Assembly (NCBI RefSeq): GCF_005503145.1
Contig: NZ_SCNV01000071.1
Location: 1-38,439 of the forward strand
Length of the DNA: 38,439 nucleotides
Direction of reading: 5' to 3'
Source: Burkholderia sp. 4M9327F10
GTDB lineage: Bacteria; Pseudomonadota; Gammaproteobacteria; Burkholderiales; Burkholderiaceae
The translations under genes were made by a program, and so were the position numbers. Positions within the stretch are counted from its first letter, which is position 1; each line of letters opens with the position of its first letter. Positions 17,288 to 24,776 of the stretch are shown in pieces. The notes under the pieces are model-generated. The model saw nothing but the letters and a program-made list of their open reading frames with translations. It was not told the DNA's origin and searched no databases.

Positions 17288-18349
17288 CTAAAGAGCCCCT
17301 GGTCGCAGGTGCATGCTGTTGAGCAACGCGTCCCACGCCGCTATCGCACTGGCCTCGTCGAGCGGAGAAGCATCCTGCGCGGTCAGTTTTCCGCCGGGTG
17401 AAAGATCGCCTAGATCCATCTCAACGGAAGTGTGCGGCTCTGCCGCGTTTGAAGGACTGCCGTTCGCAAGGAGATAGAACCGATAGAGGTGCGTTGCTCC
17501 ATCGCCAACCGACATCAATACTTCCTCGGCGTCCATGCCCGCCAGTTTCCTCTTACCTTCCCGCAGGACCTTGACCTGGCCACCCACGCCCTTGCTCTCG
17601 ATTTGTCGGCGCAGATCCGGCAGGGTAGAAAGCAACGACGTGTTGCCATCTGTGTCGACGGCGTCGCGAATCTCGATATTCAGAAGCGCGGGCTTACCTG
17701 GCAACAGAGCAAAGGACTGCACAACATCTTCGCTCTGGCTGGTCTTTCCCGTAATGTAGCCGCCCTCGAAGCAGAAACCCTTTTCTGTTGGAATCGTCTG
17801 GTCTTCACGATATCGGACACCCGTCAAAATCGGTCCGTCGTTCGTCACCAGCTTCGGAAGGTATTCGCTGTCAGCCTGCGTCTTTAGGATATACATGTTT
17901 GATCCGGCATGTGCATATCCTTCGACATCAAACGACAGATCGACATCCGGCACCTGAACATCGCTGAAGACCAGAATCCGCGAATGCTGATCGGGCGACG
18001 CTGCCATCTGAAGCAGGGCCGATTTCGTCGGGACGTTACCGTCGCTCGGGTCGACGCGCCTCTTCGTCCGTAGTTCATTTTCACGGGCGGCGACCCTGGT
18101 CTGAAATTCAGACTGGCTCACGTTACGAACTGTTTCTATCTTGTAGCCGTCGTAGGCAAACTCCTGCGCCGAAACCGCGCTCTGCGTAGGCAGCCCGATG
18201 ACGAAGTGCCCAAAGCACCAGGGACGTACGGTAGGGAAGGGATTGACCATATTCGACTCAGTTGAAGCTGCGTGCGCATGCGCAGAGGACGCAACAAGCA
18301 GTATTGGTAAAAACAGTCTGAAAACTCGAACCGTCAGGCGCTGCTTCAT
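17288..18349 (-). CDS. Tli4-like T6SS immunity protein (periplasmic)
   Basis: A 353-residue protein with a cleavable signal peptide (MKQRLTVRVFRLFLPILLVA ending in AHA), so it acts in the periplasm. Family features include the WCFGHFVIGLPTQ segment soon after the signal, a central GFCFEGGYITG motif and a late AWDALLNSMHLRPG segment, matching Tli4-type immunity proteins that neutralise Tle4 phospholipase effectors. Its ATG overlaps the stop of the lipase gene by four bases, the expected layout for an effector and its antidote. The periplasmic location agrees with a lipase delivered to attack membrane phospholipids from that side. Exact pairing with this lipase is inferred from the overlap. Confidence 0.85.
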   Translation of the reverse strand: MKQRLTVRVFRLFLPILLVASSAHAHAASTESNMVNPFPTVRPWCFGHFVIGLPTQSAVSAQEFAYDGYKIETVRNVSQSEFQTRVAARENELRTKRRVDPSDGNVPTKSALLQMAASPDQHSRILVFSDVQVPDVDLSFDVEGYAHAGSNMYILKTQADSEYLPKLVTNDGPILTGVRYREDQTIPTEKGFCFEGGYITGKTSQSEDVVQSFALLPGKPALLNIEIRDAVDTDGNTSLLSTLPDLRRQIESKGVGGQVKVLREGKRKLAGMDAEEVLMSVGDGATHLYRFYLLANGSPSNAAEPHTSVEMDLGDLSPGGKLTAQDASPLDEASAIAAWDALLNSMHLRPGAL

Positions 18350-20202
18350 TGTGCTGGAACCTCGATACTTTGCGCGATCTTCACGATGCTATAGAGCGTT
18401 GCCCACCGCGCCCAAGGATGAGAGTAGCAGAACTGGTGACTGAAGCCGCCCTGTGTGAACGCCATCTTGACACCCTCTGCGGCTGGTCCGGCGACATCGG
18501 GCTTTACCCCCCGTGCCTGGGCTTCGGACGACCAGATCGGTACAGTCCCGTCCCCGGGAATAATGCCAACGTCCTTCCCGCTCGGTGGGATGTAGGCCTC
18601 CTGTTGCACGGTGACAGATACCCACTTGCCGCGCAGAATGATCTGCACTTCACCGTTGTGGTAGTCGCTCACCATCGGGGCCGCCTTCAACTCCTGCTCG
18701 GAGACGCCCGATGGGATATCGCCAGTCCAATACACGTTGCCCCACGTGAGCAGATGGTAGTCGTCGGCGCTCGGTTCCATTTTCTGATCACTCGTCTGGC
18801 CGCTACCAGTCGGCTGGCTTTTTGGTTTGAGTGCCCCGTTGCCGTAAAACGCATACGTGTTCGTGTGGTATTTGCTCACCAGCTGATTCTGCAGTTTGAC
18901 GACATCCGTCATGGTCGTCCTGAAGTTACCCAGAACAGTCGTGCGGCCGCCTGCCTGCTTGAGGCGCTTCGTTACAATGCCTGCAGGATCGAGTACCTTG
19001 GGGTCGGGGAGCAGCCCGTACCACGAGGAGTTCAGATAGATTTCAGTGAGCGCGCTTTTCTTCGGCAGCGACATCAGGGCGTTGCCATCCAGATCCTTGA
19101 CCGTCCACCAGGGGGCACCGTTGTGATAATCGGGCATTGGCACGAGTTCAAGCGGTCCTCGGGCATTCGCCGTCACAGCCACGAATTCAGCGTCGTCACC
19201 GCCCATCAGGCTCTGGTTGATGAATCCTTCGCCGCCGGTTCGAAAGCGCTTCGCCGCGAGCGGCGCGCCAGTCGCCGGTTGCACACCATGTACGATCCCG
19301 TAGATCGATCCGGCACCGCCCAGAACTTCCGACGCGACACGGGCGACGATGCCACCCAGCGAATGCGTCACGATGATGGCCTTGTCGGTTTTGTTCTCTG
19401 CGCAGATTTCCTTGATGCCCTTGATCCGGGTGACTTTCCTGGTTTTCGGATCGACAAAGTCGATCCCGTTCAGCACGTCGCGGCCGGAATCGAGGTTTGA
19501 CTGAAGCCAGTTGTATCCGATCGCGTAGACCGGAAAGCGGTAACGCGCGAAGTGTCTGAATTCGTCGGACTCACTGGACAGGGCGCCGCCCGAGCCGCTC
19601 GCGCCATAATTTGCCGGGGCCGTGCCGAGCAGGCTCCTGAACGTAAAGTGCTGGCCTTCCGGATCGCCGCTTTGCCACACCCCGACGGACTTGCCATGGA
19701 ACATGGGGTTATTGAGCTGGTGGTCCAGCCACGCCAGCACCTGAGAATAGCTGGTTCGATGCAAGGCGCCCCAACCGCGCCGGCGGGCTTCCTGCTCCGT
19801 CACGTCGCCACCGCTTACATCAACCGGTCCATTCGGATTGACGATCGCCTGGGTCGGATCAAACCGCTTTTGGCGCGAGGACGCGCCGGCGAACCACCCG
19901 GTAAGAATCGACAGTCCGCTGCCGTACGAGGACACGTGGTCAGTGTTTGGAGGATCCCACACCGTGCCGCCCGTATTCTTGTTCACGAGCAACGTCCCCA
20001 TGACGCCAGGCAGGAAAATTAACGGGATTGGCGGCCGCAGGTCGGCGTGGACGACCTTGCTGCGAGTGTCCTGGTTCGGTGTCAGGACAGCGCGCGCTGT
20101 GGCACCGCCAGCCGGATCTGGAAACGCCACGTGCGTAACGGTATCGCTTTCGTTCGGAGCCGACGCGCCCGCTGCGCCGGTGTCTGCATTCTCGTTGCTC
20201 AT
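18346..20202 (-). CDS. Tle4-like T6SS lipase effector
   Basis: A 618-residue alpha/beta hydrolase. An oxyanion-type strand PLIFLPGVMGTLL lies near residue 80, the nucleophile elbow THSLGG has serine S281, and likely triad partners are D551 in GDGTVP and H589 in GFSHQF. The family role of such T6SS lipases is hydrolysis of phospholipids in competitor membranes. There is no signal peptide, as expected for cargo delivered by the secretion spike. It starts 46 bases after vgrG and overlaps the Tli4-like immunity gene by four bases, so spike, effector and antidote are made together. Assignment to the Tle4 group rests on the immunity partner and overall length; the lipase call itself is firm. Confidence 0.85.
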   Translation of the reverse strand: MSNENADTGAAGASAPNESDTVTHVAFPDPAGGATARAVLTPNQDTRSKVVHADLRPPIPLIFLPGVMGTLLVNKNTGGTVWDPPNTDHVSSYGSGLSILTGWFAGASSRQKRFDPTQAIVNPNGPVDVSGGDVTEQEARRRGWGALHRTSYSQVLAWLDHQLNNPMFHGKSVGVWQSGDPEGQHFTFRSLLGTAPANYGASGSGGALSSESDEFRHFARYRFPVYAIGYNWLQSNLDSGRDVLNGIDFVDPKTRKVTRIKGIKEICAENKTDKAIIVTHSLGGIVARVASEVLGGAGSIYGIVHGVQPATGAPLAAKRFRTGGEGFINQSLMGGDDAEFVAVTANARGPLELVPMPDYHNGAPWWTVKDLDGNALMSLPKKSALTEIYLNSSWYGLLPDPKVLDPAGIVTKRLKQAGGRTTVLGNFRTTMTDVVKLQNQLVSKYHTNTYAFYGNGALKPKSQPTGSGQTSDQKMEPSADDYHLLTWGNVYWTGDIPSGVSEQELKAAPMVSDYHNGEVQIILRGKWVSVTVQQEAYIPPSGKDVGIIPGDGTVPIWSSEAQARGVKPDVAGPAAEGVKMAFTQGGFSHQFCYSHPWARWATLYSIVKIAQSIEVPAQ

Positions 20203-20248
20203 GTTCTGTAGTCAACCCGTCGGTGGGCAATGCGATTTCACTTACCCG

Positions 20249-22939
20249 TCAGCCGGCCGTGTCGCTGCGGGGCAGGATGCGAATCAGCACGGTCTCAACA
20301 TCGTCACTCTTCTGGACAGAGGTCTTGCCTTCGGCGTCCGTCATCCCCTTGATGATGGAGCCGTCCCCACGGGCGATCTCGTAAGGATGGTTCCTCAGCA
20401 GCTCACCGCTTATCTTGTCGTGAAGCACATACGGATCGTTGAATGCGGTCGTCTCCCGGCTGTTGAAGTGCTCGGCCATTGAACTCGGACCCTGACGGCT
20501 GAACGATGCCGACTTGATAACCCGTGCACCGCTCATGCCATCCTCGATTCCCGAGGGCGTGATCCGGATGTAGGAGCCTCCGCACTGAAGGATCAACTCG
20601 TCTTTCGCCTGTATGGTCACCCGACCGTTGGCGCTGGTCACCGTGATGTTCTCGGCAGCGCTCACCCGGATTTCATCGCTCTGCGCGCTGACTTCTACTT
20701 TCCCCTTGGCCGCGATCAGCCTCATACCCGCCTTCTGTACAAACAAGCTGATCTTTTCAGCGGCGCTTGCTATGAGCGACTTGCCCGTCGAAACGTAGGT
20801 CGTGTCGCCACTCACGAGATTCACCTGCTGATCGGCGCTCACATGAGCAGCCTTCTGCGTGGCCACCGCGACTCCTGATGGGCTACCGATGAGGAGCAGA
20901 GGTGCCGAGAAGCCATTTGCGCTGCCGGTACCGCCGCCACCAGTCTTGCCACCAGATGCGCCCGGCGCGCTTATCGCTTGCTCCGTGCCCTGCGAGAAGT
21001 CCTTCAAGGCGCTTTGCCCGATACTCAGGTCTTCAGCCTGCGCTGTGATACTCGCCTGGGAGAGCGATTCAATGAGCGTTTGCGCGCGGGTCAGTTGATC
21101 ACGCGTGTCGGACGCATCAAGGGGCTGCTCGACAGAGGCGGGGTGCGTAGAGATGTAAAGCCCCATGCCCGCGCGCACAGCGCCGTAGGCGTCGGACTTC
21201 AGGTCAAACCCGGCGCCCAGATAGCGACCACGACTGTTGCCGTCCTGCTGCGTAAGGTAGCCCAGATGAAGCTGCGAGCGACTGCTTGTCGAATAAAGCT
21301 GGACCCGGTTCTGCCCGGTGGAGTCGTCGAAGACCATCTGGTTGTAGCCCGCACCTCCGTATTCCTTCGACCGATACCCGGATAGCAGGGCGTCGGTGTG
21401 CCACTGTGGTTTGGTCACCGCGTTGTAGATTCGCGAGGTGATGATTGGCCGATCACAGTCGCCGCCGATATAGTCGACCAGGACCTCCTCACCGACCCGG
21501 GGTATATGGACGCCGCCGTACCCGTTACCGGTGTCGGACTGCGCGACACGAATCCAGCATGACGCCCTGTCGTCGGCGTTGTTGAGGCGGTCCCATATGA
21601 ACTGAACCTTGACGCGGTTCAGCTCATCGGTATATACCTCTTCACCCTTCGGGCCGACAACCATAGCCGACTCAAGGTGCATCTCGGGCTTGCCGTGCTC
21701 AAGCGGACTCCGGAAGGGTACGGTTGTCCTCTGCGCCTCGATCTCAACCAGGTAGAAGCCATCGGAGCCGTCCATATGTCGCACGCTTGGGAGTGCGTCG
21801 CCAGCGTGGTTTGCGCGCGCCTCCGCAAGCGAGGTCTGCAGGCTATGGGGAAAGCTTTTTCCCTTGGCTGAAACCGGCAGGTTGTTTTCAATGGCCCATG
21901 CGACCTCGATCACGGCAAACTCGCGCTGGCTTTGCGAGTCACCGTCGTGGTCGGGATGGTCGGTAAGGATAAAGCGCAAGCCGGCATCGACACCCCTCAA
22001 CCCTCCGGCGCCGTGGAAGCGCTTCGCACGAGACTCCCATTCTTCCATCCTGATGCGCGAGAGCTGATCGCCGCGATCCTGCCTGGGATAGGTGTACGCC
22101 CCCGTGTACTCGTAGACTTCCGCCTGCTCGGGAAGCGCTCCCTGGTTCGGCATCGTCGGCACACTGGTGCCTTTGGGGTTATAGGGGGTGGACGGATTCT
22201 TGTAATCGAAGGTACGCGTCGTCAGCGTGACGCTTTGCATGGTTCTGCTACCCGTCCATTGCGTGAGTGCATCGGCTTCGTTCCTGGTGCCAGCCCGATA
22301 GAACTGCACGGTCTCCGGCGAGAGCGTGCCGAGGGTCAGCAGACGGTCCGTGATAACCAGGGTGTGGGACTTGCCATCCTGTGCCTGCTGCCAGACGCCA
22401 TAGAGCCCTTCGGACTCTAGCAAACGGTGCACGAAGTTCCAGTCGTCCTCATCCTGCCGGCAGTAGGATCGGGCAGGGAGTGGCGACGACAGGGCAAAGC
22501 GGAACACCCCCTTTGCCTGAGGATGCGCGTTGAAGATGTCCGTTACGATTTCGTCAACGCTTTTGTCCTGCCAGATCCGCTGATCACGACGGAATCGCAG
22601 AAAATGCATCCACGAGGCAAAGCTGAGCTGAAAACTCGTGAGCCCACCGTCCGCACCCAGCCGTCTTGCCGTGTGAACGTAGCCGTTATGCGGCTTGTAC
22701 GAACTATCGGCCTGCTGTATCCAAAGGGTCACCGGCTGCGCGATGAGTTGCTTGAGTTCGATGCGCTCCGTGGTCGAAACCGCGTCCACCGTGAACTCAA
22801 AGTCGCGACCGATGCGGGAACAGCCTACGATCCGCTGCGGTAACAACGTATTGGCGCCGAGCGGCGTGTCGAGCGTTACCAGTCGATCCTGCTGAATCAG
22901 GCCCCGCATGGACAGCCCAATATTATTTGCCACACTCAT
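20249..22939 (-). CDS. vgrG: VgrG spike protein with a C-terminal adaptor-like extension
   Basis: An 896-residue T6SS spike protein. The N-terminal gp27-like part (TLDTPLGANTLLPQRIVG, PARSYCRQDEDDWNFVHRLL) is followed by the gp5-like OB-fold (SCWIRVAQSDTGNGYGGVHI and GEEVLVDYIGGDCDRPI) and a DUF2345 beta-helix at about 700-801, ending in GGSYIRITPSGIEDG. The last ~65 residues (NDPYVLHDKISGELL, YEIARGDGSIIKGMTDAEG) look like a small transthyretin-like beta domain of the type that binds a lipase effector in other VgrG proteins. That fits the adjacent lipase gene. A glycine-rich linker (GGKTGGGGTGSANG) sits before the beta-helix. The start at 22939 has only a weak ribosome binding site; a second ATG at 22909 is possible. 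Confidence 0.93.
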   Translation of the reverse strand: MSVANNIGLSMRGLIQQDRLVTLDTPLGANTLLPQRIVGCSRIGRDFEFTVDAVSTTERIELKQLIAQPVTLWIQQADSSYKPHNGYVHTARRLGADGGLTSFQLSFASWMHFLRFRRDQRIWQDKSVDEIVTDIFNAHPQAKGVFRFALSSPLPARSYCRQDEDDWNFVHRLLESEGLYGVWQQAQDGKSHTLVITDRLLTLGTLSPETVQFYRAGTRNEADALTQWTGSRTMQSVTLTTRTFDYKNPSTPYNPKGTSVPTMPNQGALPEQAEVYEYTGAYTYPRQDRGDQLSRIRMEEWESRAKRFHGAGGLRGVDAGLRFILTDHPDHDGDSQSQREFAVIEVAWAIENNLPVSAKGKSFPHSLQTSLAEARANHAGDALPSVRHMDGSDGFYLVEIEAQRTTVPFRSPLEHGKPEMHLESAMVVGPKGEEVYTDELNRVKVQFIWDRLNNADDRASCWIRVAQSDTGNGYGGVHIPRVGEEVLVDYIGGDCDRPIITSRIYNAVTKPQWHTDALLSGYRSKEYGGAGYNQMVFDDSTGQNRVQLYSTSSRSQLHLGYLTQQDGNSRGRYLGAGFDLKSDAYGAVRAGMGLYISTHPASVEQPLDASDTRDQLTRAQTLIESLSQASITAQAEDLSIGQSALKDFSQGTEQAISAPGASGGKTGGGGTGSANGFSAPLLLIGSPSGVAVATQKAAHVSADQQVNLVSGDTTYVSTGKSLIASAAEKISLFVQKAGMRLIAAKGKVEVSAQSDEIRVSAAENITVTSANGRVTIQAKDELILQCGGSYIRITPSGIEDGMSGARVIKSASFSRQGPSSMAEHFNSRETTAFNDPYVLHDKISGELLRNHPYEIARGDGSIIKGMTDAEGKTSVQKSDDVETVLIRILPRSDTAG

Positions 22940-23338
22940 TGCGAATCCGTCTTTCTACATTTTGTTTAACTCTCTTTACGGACCCTTCTGCAATTGTCGT
23001 ATCGCGGATAACCCAATCACCCATTGCTGGGCATCACGGCGTTCGGTATATACAAAGGGCGGCTTAAGCGGATACTACCAAATCCGGTCTCACAAACCCA
23101 ATAACCTGTTGAAAAAGATTGTTAATTCGGAATCTATTTCCGTTGAAAATGCTCAGTAGATAAGAAGGAAATATTTTCTGATTGTTGAACCCGGCTTATA
23201 TCGATTGCCCCGGTTGTGATTTAGCTCGGTCCACACAGATTGCGGTAACGTGAAATCTCATGTAGCTGGCTCCGGGCTCGGGTAAGCGCGACGCGGCAGA
23301 CGTGGCGCCAGGTCCCCGCCCGGAACAGCAACCGATCG
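22940..23338. other. Gene-free gap upstream of vgrG
   Basis: About 400 bases with lower GC than the flanks and no credible gene. It should contain the vgrG promoter on the minus strand, but I found no -35/-10 pair good enough to call. The drop in GC is in keeping with an edge of a transferred T6SS cargo module. Confidence 0.4.
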
Positions 23339-23758
23339 TTACTGGCAACCCTGCGAAACGTACTTTCGCTCAAGAGCCCAAGCTCCGCCAACCTTGACGG
23401 TATCGCCGTTCAACAGAACGTTTTGTGACCAATTACCGGATGCTTCACCGTCACCGAGAAAGTGACCTTCGAACACGGAGCCTGAGCCGAGAACTCCCGC
23501 GGTCGTCATCGCGCCGCTACTGTCGAGGACTCCGGCGACAGGAATCGTCTTGCCACTCCGGGCTGAATACGCTTCTCCCGTCACAACACCCGTTCTTTCG
23601 TTGACGTCGGCGCTCACGGTGCCGTTGTCATATTGTCCGTCATACTTTCCTTCATAATGGCCTGCCGTCTGACAAAAGTCGCTCGCTGCGTAAGCTGGAA
23701 CAACACCCGCGGCGAGCAGGCCAAATGCAACAACGGTGGTAAGGAAAATTTTCCGCAT
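23339..23758 (-). CDS. Small secreted protein of unknown function
   Basis: A 139-residue protein when started at the ATG at 23758; this is preferred over the ATG 12 bases upstream because GAGG then sits at proper spacing. It has a clear signal peptide (MRKIFLTTVVAFGLLAAGVV, cleavage after AYA). The mature part is a series of short strands with repeated G-x-Y/F-x-G turns (GHYEGKYDGQYDNG, FEGHFLGDGEASGNW), suggesting a small beta-barrel or beta-sandwich; cysteines near both ends could form one disulfide. No family is recognised. It is encoded alone between vgrG and the palindromic site, in the same orientation. Confidence 0.75.
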   Translation of the reverse strand: MRKIFLTTVVAFGLLAAGVVPAYAASDFCQTAGHYEGKYDGQYDNGTVSADVNERTGVVTGEAYSARSGKTIPVAGVLDSSGAMTTAGVLGSGSVFEGHFLGDGEASGNWSQNVLLNGDTVKVGGAWALERKYVSQGCQ

Positions 23759-23880
23759 CAGGATCCTCATTTTTGGCTCGTTGAGTTTACGGGCGTCAGA
23801 GACCAGATCTCATCGCCCGCAAAATCACTAACGGACGTTTTTTGCTAGGATTTAGGGTAGATTCACAATCCTTTCGCACT

Positions 23881-23956
23881 GGGGGATGAACAAGGTAAGC
23901 GTTTATGCGCTGCAGCGCATAAGGCAGAGCATAATAACGAACCTTGTTCGGCCCCC
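23881..23956. repeat. Nested palindrome with three 11-base motif copies, recombinase-site-like
   Basis: Outer arms GAACAAGGT (23888-23896) and ACCTTGTTC (23941-23949), flanked by GGGGG and CCCCC, enclose a perfect 20-base palindrome TTATGCGCTGCAGCGCATAA (23903-23922). A further copy of the half-site, GCAGAGCATAA (23924-23934), lies 12 bases after GCAGCGCATAA (23912-23922). Three copies of TTATGC[G/T]CTGC in mixed orientation look like binding arms of a tyrosine recombinase or a strong hairpin. It lies between the secreted-protein gene and the imuA remnant. Confidence 0.55.
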
Positions 23957-24103
23957 TCAAACGAAGTCAAAGGTGACGATCAGGCGCGGTTGCAACCGGG
24001 CGTAGCCGTGGAAAACGCGAGGCGAGGGGCCGCTCGCGTAGACGAGATCTCGCGTCGGGACTTGGAGGGCAGGGCTGAACGTGATGTCGGGCGCCGCGCG
24101 CAT
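23957..24103 (-). CDS. Possible 48-residue ORF downstream of imuA
   Basis: An open frame beginning with an ATG seven bases after the imuA stop, exactly where imuB would be expected to start, and ending at the edge of the palindromic site. The peptide (beginning MRAAPDITFSPALQV, ending RLIVTFDFV) does not resemble ImuB or any family I know, and has no clear ribosome binding site. It may be a chance frame, or a fragment of a gene whose rest was lost when imuB disappeared. Confidence 0.25.
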   Translation of the reverse strand: MRAAPDITFSPALQVPTRDLVYASGPSPRVFHGYARLQPRLIVTFDFV

Positions 24104-24110
24104 TCAATCG

Positions 24111-24740
24111 CTACTCCAGAATCTTTTCGCGTTCGGTAAAAAGCCGACCCGCGTCCTGAAAAGAGGTTTCCCGAACCGAACGAGGTACGCGGCCGCGCGG
24201 ACTAATGAGTACTGGTGTCGGTCGCAGTTCGATAAACATGCTGTCATCTAGGGACGGACCCTTACGCTTCAGAATTTGAACACTGGCTCCGTTCTCCGTT
24301 GCCCGCACTGCAATTCGGAGCTCTGCCGGTGACGCGTCCTGAGCAGCCGCCAGTGGGCGCATCAGGCAAAACAGCGTGTTGCCAGCCTTCGCTGCCAGAT
24401 GCAGACGTCGCAACGAGGAAACCTGAATGTGCTGCTGCCAGAGAATCAATGCAGAGCAGGTTCCATTACGAAGGATCTGTTCTGCAGACCACAATGCGTC
24501 GGATGTTCGGGGCGCACGCACAACCAGCAGGCGATCGACGGCGATCCCGATATGCGACCAGCCAGCCGCAGCAGGTTCGTGGGGAGGTGCGATCAAGGCT
24601 ACCGGCATCCGACCGTTCGCGAGCGCGGGTGCTAGCAGTCTGATTTCGCCGGAACCAGGGTGCGAAATCATAATTTCGACCAACGCCCCCAGCGGCCAAC
24701 CGCCGCCCGGAAGCTCCGCCGACAGGTTTGAGGGTTGGCC
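24111..24740 (-). pseudogene. imuA: imuA, 5'-truncated at the end of a Tn3-family element
   Basis: About 210 codons matching ImuA, the RecA-like accessory protein of the ImuA-ImuB-DnaE2 mutasome. The conserved LSAELPGGGWPLGALVEI segment is followed by the RecA-fold core (SGEIRLLAPALANGR, VVRAPRTSDALWSAEQILRNG) and a normal-looking C-terminus. The usual N-terminal ~30-40 residues are missing: upstream of 24740 the sequence becomes the terminal repeat and tnpA end of a Tn3-family element. The frame continues into the element for about 38 codons to an ATG at 24854, so a chimeric protein could be made, but the native promoter and start are gone. No imuB follows; a palindromic site and secreted-protein gene come next. 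Confidence 0.8.
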
Positions 24741-24776
24741 GGGATTCGTTAAAAATCCGCCACATCTCGACCTAAG
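24741..24776. repeat. Terminal inverted repeat of the Tn3-family element (left end)
   Basis: A 36-base sequence starting GGGATTCGTT and ending ACCTAAG, matching the general Tn3-family pattern (G-run at the outer tip, TAAG at the inner end). The tnpA stop codon (24772-24774) falls inside its inner end, which is common in this family. The junction with imuA coding sequence is immediate. I could not find a matching copy to the right of the recombinase gene. Confidence 0.6.

Noticed and set aside
18349..19500. 383-codon plus-strand frame opposite the lipase gene
   Set aside because: Shadow of the lipase, whose catalytic motifs are unambiguous on the other strand.
23881..23956. Integron attC site
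   Set aside because: The expected consensus ends (RYYYAAC and GTTRRRY) with bulged bases are not present and no integron integrase or cassette array is nearby.
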